A DNA stretch of 8,501 bases from an uncultured Streptococcus sp. (GTDB lineage Bacteria > Bacillota > Bacilli > Lactobacillales > Streptococcaceae), in assembly GCF_959025735.1 (NCBI RefSeq), contig NZ_CAUFJQ010000083.1, positions 1-8,501 of the forward strand. Reading direction: 5' to 3'. The notes below the pieces were generated by a model. It ran no database searches, was not told the DNA's origin, and saw only the letters and a list, made by a program, of their open reading frames with translations. Made by a program: the position numbers and the translations under genes. Positions 1 to 6,386 of the stretch are shown piece by piece. Every line of letters begins with the position of its first letter. The first letter of the stretch is position 1.

Positions 1-190
1 TTTCTGGTACAAATGTAACAGTACCGTCTGCTGCTACTGTGTAAGTACCAACACCATCAACGGTCTTAGTCGTTGAGCCATCGTCAAATGTTGCTGGAAC
101 ATCTTCGTTGATTTCAACAGTTTTCTCAACGCCATCAACTGTTACTGTTCCACCCTTGAATTCAGGTTTACCAGTTTGTGTAGCACCTTG
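1..190 (-). repeat. Near-identical copy B of the adhesin repeat (sixth unit, partial)
   Basis: This segment aligns without gaps to 325-514, offset by 324 bp (108 codons). There are 11 base differences over 190 bp. All 11 are synonymous, so the 63 complete codons encode the same residues. Beyond 190 the two copies diverge, first with Ile versus Val in DxQGATQ and then more widely. The copy continues outside the window on the left. Confidence 0.95.
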
Positions 191-3100
191 AATATCAGTT
201 GTTTCAGCTGGTGTAGCTGTTGGTGTTACTGGCAATACTGTTGGTGTGTATGTTGCAGAAGCTTTGGTTCCGTTCTTATCTTCGCGGACAACGGTCACGG
301 CTGGTGCAGTTCCGACAAATGATTTTTCTGGTACAAATGTAACAGTACCGTCTGCTGCTACTGTGTAAGTACCAACACCGTCTACGGTCTTAGTTGTTGA
401 GCCATCATCAAATGTTGCTGGAACATCTTCGTTGATTTCAACAGTCTTTTCAACGCCATCAACCGTTACAGTTCCACCCTTGAATTCAGGTTTACCTGTT
501 TGAGTGGCACCTTGAACATCTTTTGTTTCAGCTGATGTTGCTGTTGGGGTTACTGGAACGATTTCTGGTGTGTAAGTTGTATCCACCTTAATACCGTTTG
601 AGCTTTCAGCTTGAACCTTGGCTGGTGTGACTGCACCAGTGTATGATTTATCAGTCGGTGTGAAAGTTACTTGACCAGTTGCTGGGTCGATTGTGAAGTT
701 ACCGATCACGGTTGTACCGTCTGCCGCATAAGCTGGTGTCGTTGAAACTTCGTTACCATCTTTATCTAGCAATGTGTAGCTATTGTCTTTTATGGTAATA
801 GCTTTATCTTCACCATTTACTTGAACAGTTGTTCCTGCAAAGGTTGGTGTACCGGTTTGAGTCGCACCTTGAACATCTTTAGAAGTTGCAGGGTTTGCAG
901 TTGGAACTGCTGGCACAACAGTTGGTGTGTAGGTCGCATCTGAAGTAATGGTTGCAGTCTTACCATTAGCATTTGTAATCGTAGCAGTTGCCTGAACAGT
1001 TACTCCTTTTGCAGTACCAACAAAGTCTTTTTCTGGCGTAAATGTTACTGCTCCAGTCGTTGGGTCGATAGTATAGCTACCTTCACCTGCTACTGTCACT
1101 GTTGTTTCATCAGTTGGTTGACCAGTTGCTGGATCCACCAATTTCTTGCTTGTGATTTCAGCAGTCTTATCATTACTCAAATCAAAGGTTGGTGTTTGGG
1201 TTTGAGGAACGTTTTGAACATCCGCAGAAACCTTGTCTGTAGGAGTCACTGTGATTGGTGTGACTGTTGGTGTGTACTTAGCTGTTGCAGTCTTGATGTA
1301 ATCCTGTTGGATCTTACCATCTTTGTTTCTACCAACTGGCGCTGACAATGTAACTTCCACACCTTTTGCTGTACCAGTAAAGCTTGGATCTGGAGTGAAG
1401 GTTACTTCACCCGTTGAAGGATTAATCGTATAAGTTCCTTCCCCTTCAACTGTTACAGATGGCGCATCAGTAGTGAGACCTGTGGCAGGATCCACCAACT
1501 TAGCAGGATATTCTGCACTTGGAGTGATTGCAATCTTGTCACCATTTGAGTTAGTCTCAGTTGTGTTAAAGGTCGGAGTTTCTTTTTGAGTCGCCCCTTG
1601 AACATCCGTCGAAGTTTTGTCAACTCCTTCGATTTCAATTGGAGTGACTGTTGGAACGTATTGACCATCCATGGTATTCAACTGACCATTAATGTTTGCT
1701 TCTTGATCTGGGAATTTTGTTGACCAACCAGTATCATAACCGTTGTTATCTGAACGACGGATAGAAATACCATCAGCTGTTCCAAGGAAGTTATCTTCAG
1801 GAATAAATTCAACATCGACATCTTTACCGTTGGCAGTAATCTTGTACTTACCTTGTCCTGGAACGACATAGTAACCGTCCCCATCAAGAGTAGCACGGTT
1901 GCCATCTTTATCAACGATGTATGGTTCTACCGTTTCGTCAATAACGGCACTAGAATTAAGCTCATACTTGTGTTCTCCACGTGCTGTAAAGGTTACAGTT
2001 GCAGTTTGCTTCGCCCCTTGAGGACCACTTGTTTCCTTGAATTCCCCTTTTGGTGGGTGCGTAATTTGAGTTCTGAAGTCTTCCACTTCCCCTGAGAGGG
2101 CCATACCAGTTGGGCTCTCAATCTCGTTAGCTTTCTTGGCAATACGAACACGAGCACCTAGTTCTTTAACGCTAGGGTCGATATAAGTCTTGCTATTTGC
2201 AAAGGTCAACTCAACAGTGCCATCTTGTGTGATTGTAGCGAGATTTGAGCGTTCATCCTCGTCAAATTTACCATTTTGGTTAAAGTCTACCCAACCATAG
2301 ATATGTGCTTCTGAAGCTCCATCCAAATGGGCTTGAACTGACATTTTGTAGTTACCTGGGCGTGTACGATCCATCTTGATCATCTCATTGGTTGTCCCTT
2401 TGAGTTCATCCGGAAGCAATTGGTTAATTCCTTCATCGGCCGTAGTTGCCTTATCATCACCGAACCAGTCGAGAGTCGTATTCTCATCCATATCTGGGCT
2501 CACGTTACCAAGATACGGCTGATTTACTTTAGCTCCAGTAACACCGTCAACAGTTGCAATGGTATGGACTGCTTTACCATATGACTCAGGAGCATCCCCT
2601 TCATCAAGTGGGAAGAATCCTAGCATAGCAGACTGTTTACCACCCGAAGCGATGTAAAGTCCCACTTCAGATGCTCCACGCGTCATAACAAGGGGAACAG
2701 AGGAATCGCCTGCAGAAATATTTGGCCCAAAGACACCAGTCCCAAGACCACCAGTTACTTGGTCAGGGTTCCCAAAATACTTCCAAGCGACTGGTTTCTT
2801 ATCTGGGCCAACTTGATTAGACCCGCGAAGTTGGTTAAGGTTAATTCCGTAGAATGATTTACCATTAATAGTAGTCGTAGGGTTAGGGCCAAAAAGATTA
2901 TCCGTATCTTGTATCATGTACGGTACACTATATCTTCTATAATCTTTTTTCCATTCTCCAAGATGTTGCCAACCTTGTCCGTTGGTAGTGAACATAACAA
3001 ATTCACCAGGGTTGGCAGACTCACCATCAGCCATTACAATAGCCGGTTTAACAACTTTACCACGGAAGGTGGCAGAAATTTCAAATTGCACACCAATATT

Positions 3101-4207
3101 TCCACCATTTATCGCTGAAGCAATGGTTGTCTTCTTGGCTTTGGTATCAATTCCTTCATGTTTAACTTCGGTATAACCATTTTGAGGCTCTGCGGTAATC
3201 ATGGCCTCATCACCGTTATTGAAATGTAACTTAGAAGTAGGTGAACTTGAATTATTGACAAAACCGTTTCGAGCATTTGGATCATAGGTTGCTTTTTCTG
3301 CGTCAGTAGCTCCTTGGCTTTCTAGTCGCTTCTTATAGATTTCAGTTGCTTGGAAGGGTTTCAAAGACTTAACTTTGATGGTCACCACATATCCAGGCAT
3401 GATTTCCTTAGTATAGGTAGCTCCAACTTGAAGAGCCATTTTCTCTTGTAAGTTTTCAGTTGGTTTAGTTTCGCTGGCAGGTACTAATGTCGTAGTGGTT
3501 CCTGTCCAGTTGGCTACATCTCCAAAGTCCAACCATGTAATCTGGCTAGTCAAAGATTTTGCGTCAAGGTCTGTTGTATATCCTGGTTTTTCTACCTTTG
3601 GAGTTGATGTTGCGTCTACAACGTCATCCCCGATTAAGCTTGGATCATTGGCATCGCCGAGAGCACGACGAGTACGACGTTTAGGACCAGAAGTTTCTGC
3701 TGTCACAGCAGGTGTTTCAGTAGCTGGTGCTTCGACACCTGCAGCCACTTCTTCTTTCTTATCTGTTGTAGCTGCTTTTGTTGCCTTGTTTTCTGGTGTA
3801 GCAACTTCTAAACTAGGTGTTGCAGCGGTTGATGTTGCTGGTGCAGTCGAGGCTGCAGATGCTGCTGTGCTTGTGCTACTTGCTTCACTAGTTGAAGCAG
3901 GTGCTGTTGATGTTGCTGCAGCAGTTGATGTAGCTGGTGCAGTGATTGCTGCGTTTGCATCATAAGTCGATGTCGTTGCAGCTGTTGATGTTGCTGAAGT
4001 TGCTGTAGCTGTTGACGCTTCAGGCGCTTCTGACGCTGTTGCAACTGCTGCTACACTTTCACTTGTCGTATTTGTATTTTCTTCTGCGGCTGCACTTGCT
4101 GCTGTCCCAACCATGACAAGTGTTCCCAAAAGTACTGAGCAAACACCCACATTCAATTTACGAATTGAGAATCTGCTAATACGATCATTAAATAAGTCTT
4201 TCCCCAT
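1..4207 (-). CDS. CshA-like fibrillar surface adhesin, YSIRK signal, C-terminus beyond window
   Basis: This is a cell-wall adhesin of the CshA fibril family. S. gordonii CshA binds fibronectin and other bacteria. The frame stays open for 1402 codons from ATG 4207 to the window edge. Residues 13-41 are a YSIRK-type signal (FSIRKLNVGVCSVLLGT, then a hydrophobic core ending ASAAA). Residues 42-170 are Ala/Ser/Thr-rich and probably disordered, and a basic junction (GPKRRTRRALGD) spans 174-185. Residues about 218-545 resemble the lectin-like CshA NR2 domain (TWLDFGD at 224-230). Residues about 546-715 form a GEVED-type domain containing WVDFNQNGKFDEDE (639-652) and GEVEDF (706-711). Six CshA-type repeats follow, each carrying a QGATQ-like and a TYTP motif. 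I see no cysteine after the signal peptide. The missing end should hold more repeats and an LPXTG sorting signal. The start is fixed by GGAGG 8 nt upstream and by the signal peptide. Family is confident, but orthology to cshA itself is not shown. Confidence 0.93.
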   Translation of the reverse strand, partial: MGKDLFNDRISRFSIRKLNVGVCSVLLGTLVMVGTAASAAAEENTNTTSESVAAVATASEAPEASTATATSATSTAATTSTYDANAAITAPATSTAAATSTAPASTSEASSTSTAASAASTAPATSTAATPSLEVATPENKATKAATTDKKEEVAAGVEAPATETPAVTAETSGPKRRTRRALGDANDPSLIGDDVVDATSTPKVEKPGYTTDLDAKSLTSQITWLDFGDVANWTGTTTTLVPASETKPTENLQEKMALQVGATYTKEIMPGYVVTIKVKSLKPFQATEIYKKRLESQGATDAEKATYDPNARNGFVNNSSSPTSKLHFNNGDEAMITAEPQNGYTEVKHEGIDTKAKKTTIASAINGGNIGVQFEISATFRGKVVKPAIVMADGESANPGEFVMFTTNGQGWQHLGEWKKDYRRYSVPYMIQDTDNLFGPNPTTTINGKSFYGINLNQLRGSNQVGPDKKPVAWKYFGNPDQVTGGLGTGVFGPNISAGDSSVPLVMTRGASEVGLYIASGGKQSAMLGFFPLDEGDAPESYGKAVHTIATVDGVTGAKVNQPYLGNVSPDMDENTTLDWFGDDKATTADEGINQLLPDELKGTTNEMIKMDRTRPGNYKMSVQAHLDGASEAHIYGWVDFNQNGKFDEDERSNLATITQDGTVELTFANSKTYIDPSVKELGARVRIAKKANEIESPTGMALSGEVEDFRTQITHPPKGEFKETSGPQGAKQTATVTFTARGEHKYELNSSAVIDETVEPYIVDKDGNRATLDGDGYYVVPGQGKYKITANGKDVDVEFIPEDNFLGTADGISIRRSDNNGYDTGWSTKFPDQEANINGQLNTMDGQYVPTVTPIEIEGVDKTSTDVQGATQKETPTFNTTETNSNGDKIAITPSAEYPAKLVDPATGLTTDAPSVTVEGEGTYTINPSTGEVTFTPDPSFTGTAKGVEVTLSAPVGRNKDGKIQQDYIKTATAKYTPTVTPITVTPTDKVSADVQNVPQTQTPTFDLSNDKTAEITSKKLVDPATGQPTDETTVTVAGEGSYTIDPTTGAVTFTPEKDFVGTAKGVTVQATATITNANGKTATITSDATYTPTVVPAVPTANPATSKDVQGATQTGTPTFAGTTVQVNGEDKAITIKDNSYTLLDKDGNEVSTTPAYAADGTTVIGNFTIDPATGQVTFTPTDKSYTGAVTPAKVQAESSNGIKVDTTYTPEIVPVTPTATSAETKDVQGATQTGKPEFKGGTVTVDGVEKTVEINEDVPATFDDGSTTKTVDGVGTYTVAADGTVTFVPEKSFVGTAPAVTVVREDKNGTKASATYTPTVLPVTPTATPAETTDIQGATQTGKPEFKGGTVTVDGVEKTVEINEDVPATFDDGSTTKTVDGVGTYTVAADGTVTFVPE
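325..514 (-). repeat. Near-identical copy A of the adhesin repeat (fifth unit, core)
   Basis: This is the partner of 1-190. It encodes the core from QGATQTGKPEF to TVTFVPE, covering most of one 108-residue unit. The part of the preceding fourth unit that abuts it is clearly different, so near-identity begins inside the array rather than at its start. Confidence 0.95.
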
Positions 4208-4212
4208 CTAAT

Positions 4213-4220
4213 GGACCTCC
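4213..4220 (-). promoter_or_regulatory. Ribosome binding site of the adhesin gene
   Basis: On the minus strand GGAGGTCC lies upstream of ATG 4207, with 8 nt between the GGAGG core and the start. It fixes the start. An in-frame ATG at 4222 is ruled out because it meets TAG at 4210-4208, directly before the real start. Confidence 0.85.
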
Positions 4221-4279
4221 ATATTTATCTATAAATTAACATTCTTTTTTAAATTGTTTAGTTTTTCCAAACCTTTTCT

Positions 4280-4308
4280 ATTTTAACAAAACCCGAACGA
4301 TATTCAAA
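4280..4308 (-). promoter_or_regulatory. Predicted promoter of the adhesin gene
   Basis: On the minus strand there is an extended -10, TGTTAAAAT (4288-4280). A -35-like TTTGAA (4308-4303, 17-nt spacer) or TTGAAT (4307-4302, 16-nt spacer) precedes it. The start would fall near 4273, giving a leader of about 65 nt. The -35 match is partial and the region is AT-rich, so this is a prediction from consensus only. The adhesin appears to have its own promoter rather than depending on thyA. Confidence 0.6.
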
Positions 4309-4341
4309 ATATTTTGACTCAAAAATGAGTAAAAATTTTTA
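4305..4341. repeat. Three abutting short inverted repeats upstream of the adhesin promoter
   Basis: Three palindromes sit end to end: CAAAATATTTTG (4305-4316, perfect 12 bp), ACTCA-AAAA-TGAGT (4317-4330, 5-bp arms) and TAAAAATTTTTA (4330-4341, perfect 12 bp). The first overlaps the predicted -35 of the adhesin promoter. They could be an operator, an A-tract UP element, or chance in AT-rich DNA. The intergenic stretch 4208-4410 otherwise holds only the adhesin promoter, its RBS and a weak thyA terminator candidate. Confidence 0.45.
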
Positions 4342-4391
4342 GCTAGAATTATTTTAAATCTAAAAGGATTTCACCCATAGATCAGGGCATC

Positions 4392-4406
4392 AAAAAACCT
4401 TGGTTT
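4392..4406 (-). terminator. Weak candidate terminator after thyA
   Basis: On the minus strand AAACC-AA-GGTTT runs straight into a T-tract, starting about 5 nt after the thyA stop codon. The stem has at most 4-5 mostly A-T pairs and a very small loop, so it would be inefficient. I see no better hairpin between thyA and the adhesin, and some readthrough is possible. Confidence 0.3.
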
Positions 4407-4410
4407 ATCA

Positions 4411-5250
4411 CTAAATCGCAAGATCAAACTTCAACTGTGGCTTCACTGGGTCATAATCGACCAGTTCAAAATCTTCTGCTTTGATGTCAAAAAAGTTGGT
4501 TCCATCTGGCACATTTAAGACCAAGTGTGGCTGACAATCTGAAGGCTCCCGACGGAGTAACTCTTCCGCCTGTTCAAATTGATTATCATAAATATGAAGG
4601 TTATTAATGAAGTAAAAGAACTTTCCAACCTTCCAGCCAAAGTGCTTGGCAATCATCATCTGTAGCGCTACATATTGCATGGCATTGATATGGTGGGCTA
4701 CCAACATATCATTTGAACGCTGGGTCAGGGTCGCATCTAAATAAATCTCTCCATCAACCCGACGCACGTCAAACATTGTCTGAAAAGCACAGGGTAAGAG
4801 TCCGTCGGTCTCCTCAAAGGCATCATAATCCCAGAGCGAGATAATATTGCGGCGATTCCAAGGATTGGCTTCTAATTGTTTGAGGATTTTATTCGTAATG
4901 TCATGCTTTTTGACCACAGCACCATAGCGTTGACCAATAGTACGACTATCCCCTACTTCCCAGTCATTCCAGTAGTGGACATTGTATTTATCTTCTAACA
5001 GGTCTAAGCTATTCGACTGATCCTGGTAGATCCAGAGCATCTCTTTGATGGCTGATTTAATCGCGATGGGACGAAGGGTGGTGATAGGAAACTCGCCTTT
5101 TGAGAGATCAAACTCCATAAAGGCTCCCGTGATGTACTTGGAGTTGGCCGTTCTACCATCCTTGTATTTAGGTCGGGCCTGTTCAGACCAAACACCTTCT
5201 TCCATGATTTTCCGAATATACTCTTTAAAAATGGTATCTGCTTTTGTCAT
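4411..5250 (-). CDS. thyA: Thymidylate synthase
   Basis: ThyA makes dTMP from dUMP in the cytoplasm, using 5,10-methylenetetrahydrofolate as carbon donor and reductant and releasing dihydrofolate. The 279-residue product is full length for the streptococcal form. Visible landmarks include TTLRPIAIKS (58-67), NRRNIISLWD with the phosphate-binding arginine pair at 133-134, the catalytic cysteine in LLPCAFQ (Cys154), QRSNDM (177-182), a dUMP-binding HIYDNQ (219-224) and the conserved C-terminal ending LAI. AAGGAGAG (5261-5254) precedes the ATG with about 5 nt spacing. The gene follows glucokinase in the same direction, but a strong terminator separates them and thyA has its own extended -10. As I recall, glucokinase-thyA order also occurs in S. 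pneumoniae. No defect is seen. Confidence 0.98.
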   Translation of the reverse strand: MTKADTIFKEYIRKIMEEGVWSEQARPKYKDGRTANSKYITGAFMEFDLSKGEFPITTLRPIAIKSAIKEMLWIYQDQSNSLDLLEDKYNVHYWNDWEVGDSRTIGQRYGAVVKKHDITNKILKQLEANPWNRRNIISLWDYDAFEETDGLLPCAFQTMFDVRRVDGEIYLDATLTQRSNDMLVAHHINAMQYVALQMMIAKHFGWKVGKFFYFINNLHIYDNQFEQAEELLRREPSDCQPHLVLNVPDGTNFFDIKAEDFELVDYDPVKPQLKFDLAI

Positions 5251-5279
5251 ATACTCTCCTTGAATCCAGTATTGTCTTC

Positions 5280-5288
5280 ATTATATCA
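5280..5288 (-). promoter_or_regulatory. Extended -10 promoter of thyA
   Basis: On the minus strand TGA-TATAAT (5288-5280) is a perfect -10 with a TGn extension. The expected -35 position falls in the T-tract of the glucokinase terminator and matches poorly (about TCCTTT), so the extended -10 probably carries the promoter. Transcription would start near 5273, leaving a leader of only about 20-25 nt that holds the RBS at 5261-5254. Confidence 0.7.
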
Positions 5289-5298
5289 CAGGAGACAG

Positions 5299-5332
5299 AA
5301 AAAAAGGAGATCCCAGCACGAGCCAGATCTCC
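5299..5332 (-). terminator. Intrinsic terminator of glucokinase gene
   Basis: On the minus strand a perfect 7-bp stem GGAGATC/GATCTCC (5332-5326 with 5312-5306) closes a 13-nt loop. Seven T residues follow (5305-5299). The hairpin begins 8 nt after the glucokinase stop codon. This is a textbook Rho-independent terminator and insulates thyA from glucokinase transcription. Confidence 0.93.
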
Positions 5333-5340
5333 ATTTCATC

Positions 5341-6300
5341 TTATTGTAATACAAGGGATGCGGCACCGATGACACCCGCATCATTTCCCAAAGTAGCAAG
5401 CGCCAATTGAGTAGATTCACGTACTTGTGGGAATGAGTTTTCTTCAAAGACCTTGCGCACACCATCCAAGAGGAAGTCTCCAGCAGCAGATACCCCACCA
5501 CCGATAACGATCTTAGACGGGTTCAAGGTTGAACCAATATTGGCTGCAGCAAGTCCAAGGTAACGTGAGAAGTTCTTGTAGACGATCAAAGCAAGAGCAT
5601 CGCCTTCTTTTGCCAGGTCAAAGACCGTTTTAGCTGTTACTTCTTCTCCGTTGTCGATCAAGACTTTCAATTGAGAATCCCCTTCGTACTCATCTGCGTA
5701 GCGACGAGTGAGGTTAACGATACCAGTTGCAGATGCAACCGTTTCAAGACAGCCTTTTTTACCACAGGTACATTGGATTGGATCATCAAAGTCAACAGTG
5801 ATGTGGCCAAGCTCACCAGCAGCTCCACGTACACCGTGCAAGAGACGACCTTCAGCGACGATACCACCGCCGACACCCGTACCAAGTGTCATGAAGACAA
5901 CATCTGGTTGGTTTTCACCAGCCCCTTTCCAACGTTCACCCAAAGCAGCAACGTTGGCATCATTATCGATAAAGAATGGAATATGAAGGGCACTTTCGAT
6001 CTTTTCTTTGACTGGTTGAAGGGTCTTCCAGTTCAAGTTGTAGGCACCGATAACTGTACCTTTTTCACGGTCAACGACACCAGGTGAACCCATTCCAATT
6101 CCTTGGAACTCAGAAGCATCAAGCTCAAGCATCTTCAAACGATGCGCGATGGATTCGATCATATCATCTACGATATGGCTACCTTCATCCAAGATATTTG
6201 TTTTAATAGACCATTTTTCTTGAACTTCCCCATCCAATGTCAGGATGGCAAACTTAATTGAAGTTCCTCCAAGGTCAATCCCAATAATTTTTTTAGACAT
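5341..6300 (-). CDS. glk: ROK-family glucokinase
   Basis: This cytoplasmic kinase phosphorylates free glucose with ATP to glucose 6-phosphate, feeding glycolysis with sugar not phosphorylated by the PTS. The 319-residue product has normal length for a Gram-positive GlcK. Visible motifs are the N-terminal phosphate-binding IGIDLGGTSIKFAIL (6-20), GMGSPGVVD (69-77), the catalytic Asp114 in IDNDANVAALGE (111-122), TLGTGVGGGIV (138-148) and the sugar-binding GELGH (162-166). The ROK zinc motif C-x-C-G-x-x-G-C-x-E has Cys177, Cys179, Cys184 and Glu186, and IVIGGGVS (264-271) closes the fold. There is no N-terminal DNA-binding helix-turn-helix, so it is a kinase rather than a NagC/XylR-type repressor. 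AAAGGAG (6313-6307) supports the start. It has its own promoter, a cre-like box and a strong terminator, so it looks monocistronic, apart from possible readthrough from upstream. Confidence 0.96.
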   Translation of the reverse strand: MSKKIIGIDLGGTSIKFAILTLDGEVQEKWSIKTNILDEGSHIVDDMIESIAHRLKMLELDASEFQGIGMGSPGVVDREKGTVIGAYNLNWKTLQPVKEKIESALHIPFFIDNDANVAALGERWKGAGENQPDVVFMTLGTGVGGGIVAEGRLLHGVRGAAGELGHITVDFDDPIQCTCGKKGCLETVASATGIVNLTRRYADEYEGDSQLKVLIDNGEEVTAKTVFDLAKEGDALALIVYKNFSRYLGLAAANIGSTLNPSKIVIGGGVSAAGDFLLDGVRKVFEENSFPQVRESTQLALATLGNDAGVIGAASLVLQ

Positions 6301-6319
6301 CTGTAACTCCTTTCAAACT

Positions 6320-6333
6320 TGTAAACACTTACA
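6320..6333. promoter_or_regulatory. Candidate CcpA cre-like operator at glucokinase promoter
   Basis: On the minus strand TGTAAGTGTTTACA is a 14-bp imperfect palindrome. It fits the Gram-positive cre pattern TGWNANCGNTNWCA except for T in place of C at the central CG. It lies just downstream of the -10 (6344-6339), across the predicted transcription start, where bound CcpA would block transcription. A role in carbon catabolite control is inferred from sequence and from the gene's function in sugar use. Confidence 0.5.
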
Positions 6334-6338
6334 GTTCT

Positions 6339-6367
6339 ATTATATCAGACTTTTTATCAAACGCAAA
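6339..6367 (-). promoter_or_regulatory. glk: Predicted promoter of glucokinase gene
   Basis: On the minus strand TGA-TATAAT (6347-6339) is a perfect extended -10. A partial -35, TTTGCG (6367-6362), lies 17 nt upstream. The leader would be about 30 nt and contains the cre-like box and the AAAGGAG ribosome binding site (6313-6307). Confidence 0.75.
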
Positions 6368-6386
6368 GGTTTGCACGTAACTTTTC

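Larger units (their letters stand above)
1..2062 (-). repeat. Tandem CshA-type repeat array, six units visible
   Basis: The repeat units are marked by a recurring (D)VQGATQ-like motif whose first Gln lies at residues 730, 870, 998, 1113, 1232 and 1340. This gives unit lengths of 140, 128, 115, 119 and 108 residues; the sixth unit is cut by the window. Each unit has the order QGATQ, a β-rich segment, a GxGTYTI/V strand, TxTFTPExxFxGTA and TYTPTVxPxxxT. This pattern fits the CshA-type fibril repeat. The first unit is the most divergent (GPQGAKQT), and units become more alike toward the C-terminus. Confidence 0.9.

Noticed and set aside
1..2062. The repeated DNA at the left end as a possible CRISPR array or mobile element.
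   Set aside because: The repeats are over 300 bp, lack spacers, and keep one open reading frame with CshA-type protein motifs. They are coding repeats.
3495..3965. A 156-codon plus-strand reading frame rich in Ala, Val and Ser.
   Set aside because: It lies opposite the adhesin's Ala/Ser/Thr-rich segment. Biased GCN/ACN/TCN codons leave the antisense frame open, and it has no ribosome binding site or recognisable domain.
3808..4044. A minus-strand frame of 78 codons encoding a Gln/Leu/His-rich peptide.
   Set aside because: It is the shifted frame of the same low-complexity adhesin segment, where GCA/ACA repeats read as CAG/CAA/CAC. It is not a separate gene.
4208..4222. A four-codon minus-strand frame (MEVH then stop) ending directly before the adhesin ATG, which might be a regulatory upstream ORF.
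   Set aside because: It contains the adhesin's own Shine-Dalgarno sequence and has no ribosome binding site of its own. It is most likely chance.
4349..4378. A nine-codon minus-strand mini-ORF between thyA and the adhesin.
   Set aside because: It has no ribosome binding site, lies upstream of the predicted adhesin promoter and has no conserved feature that I can see.
5341..6300. The ROK protein as a NagC/XylR-type transcriptional repressor.
   Set aside because: It has no N-terminal helix-turn-helix, starts directly with the phosphate-binding DLGGT motif, and has 319 residues with intact catalytic Asp and zinc residues, as in glucokinases.
6362..6380. A short GCAAA/TTTGC inverted repeat after the membrane protein gene, as a possible terminator.
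   Set aside because: The loop would be only 2 nt and no T-tract follows. The segment also overlaps the predicted -35 of glucokinase.
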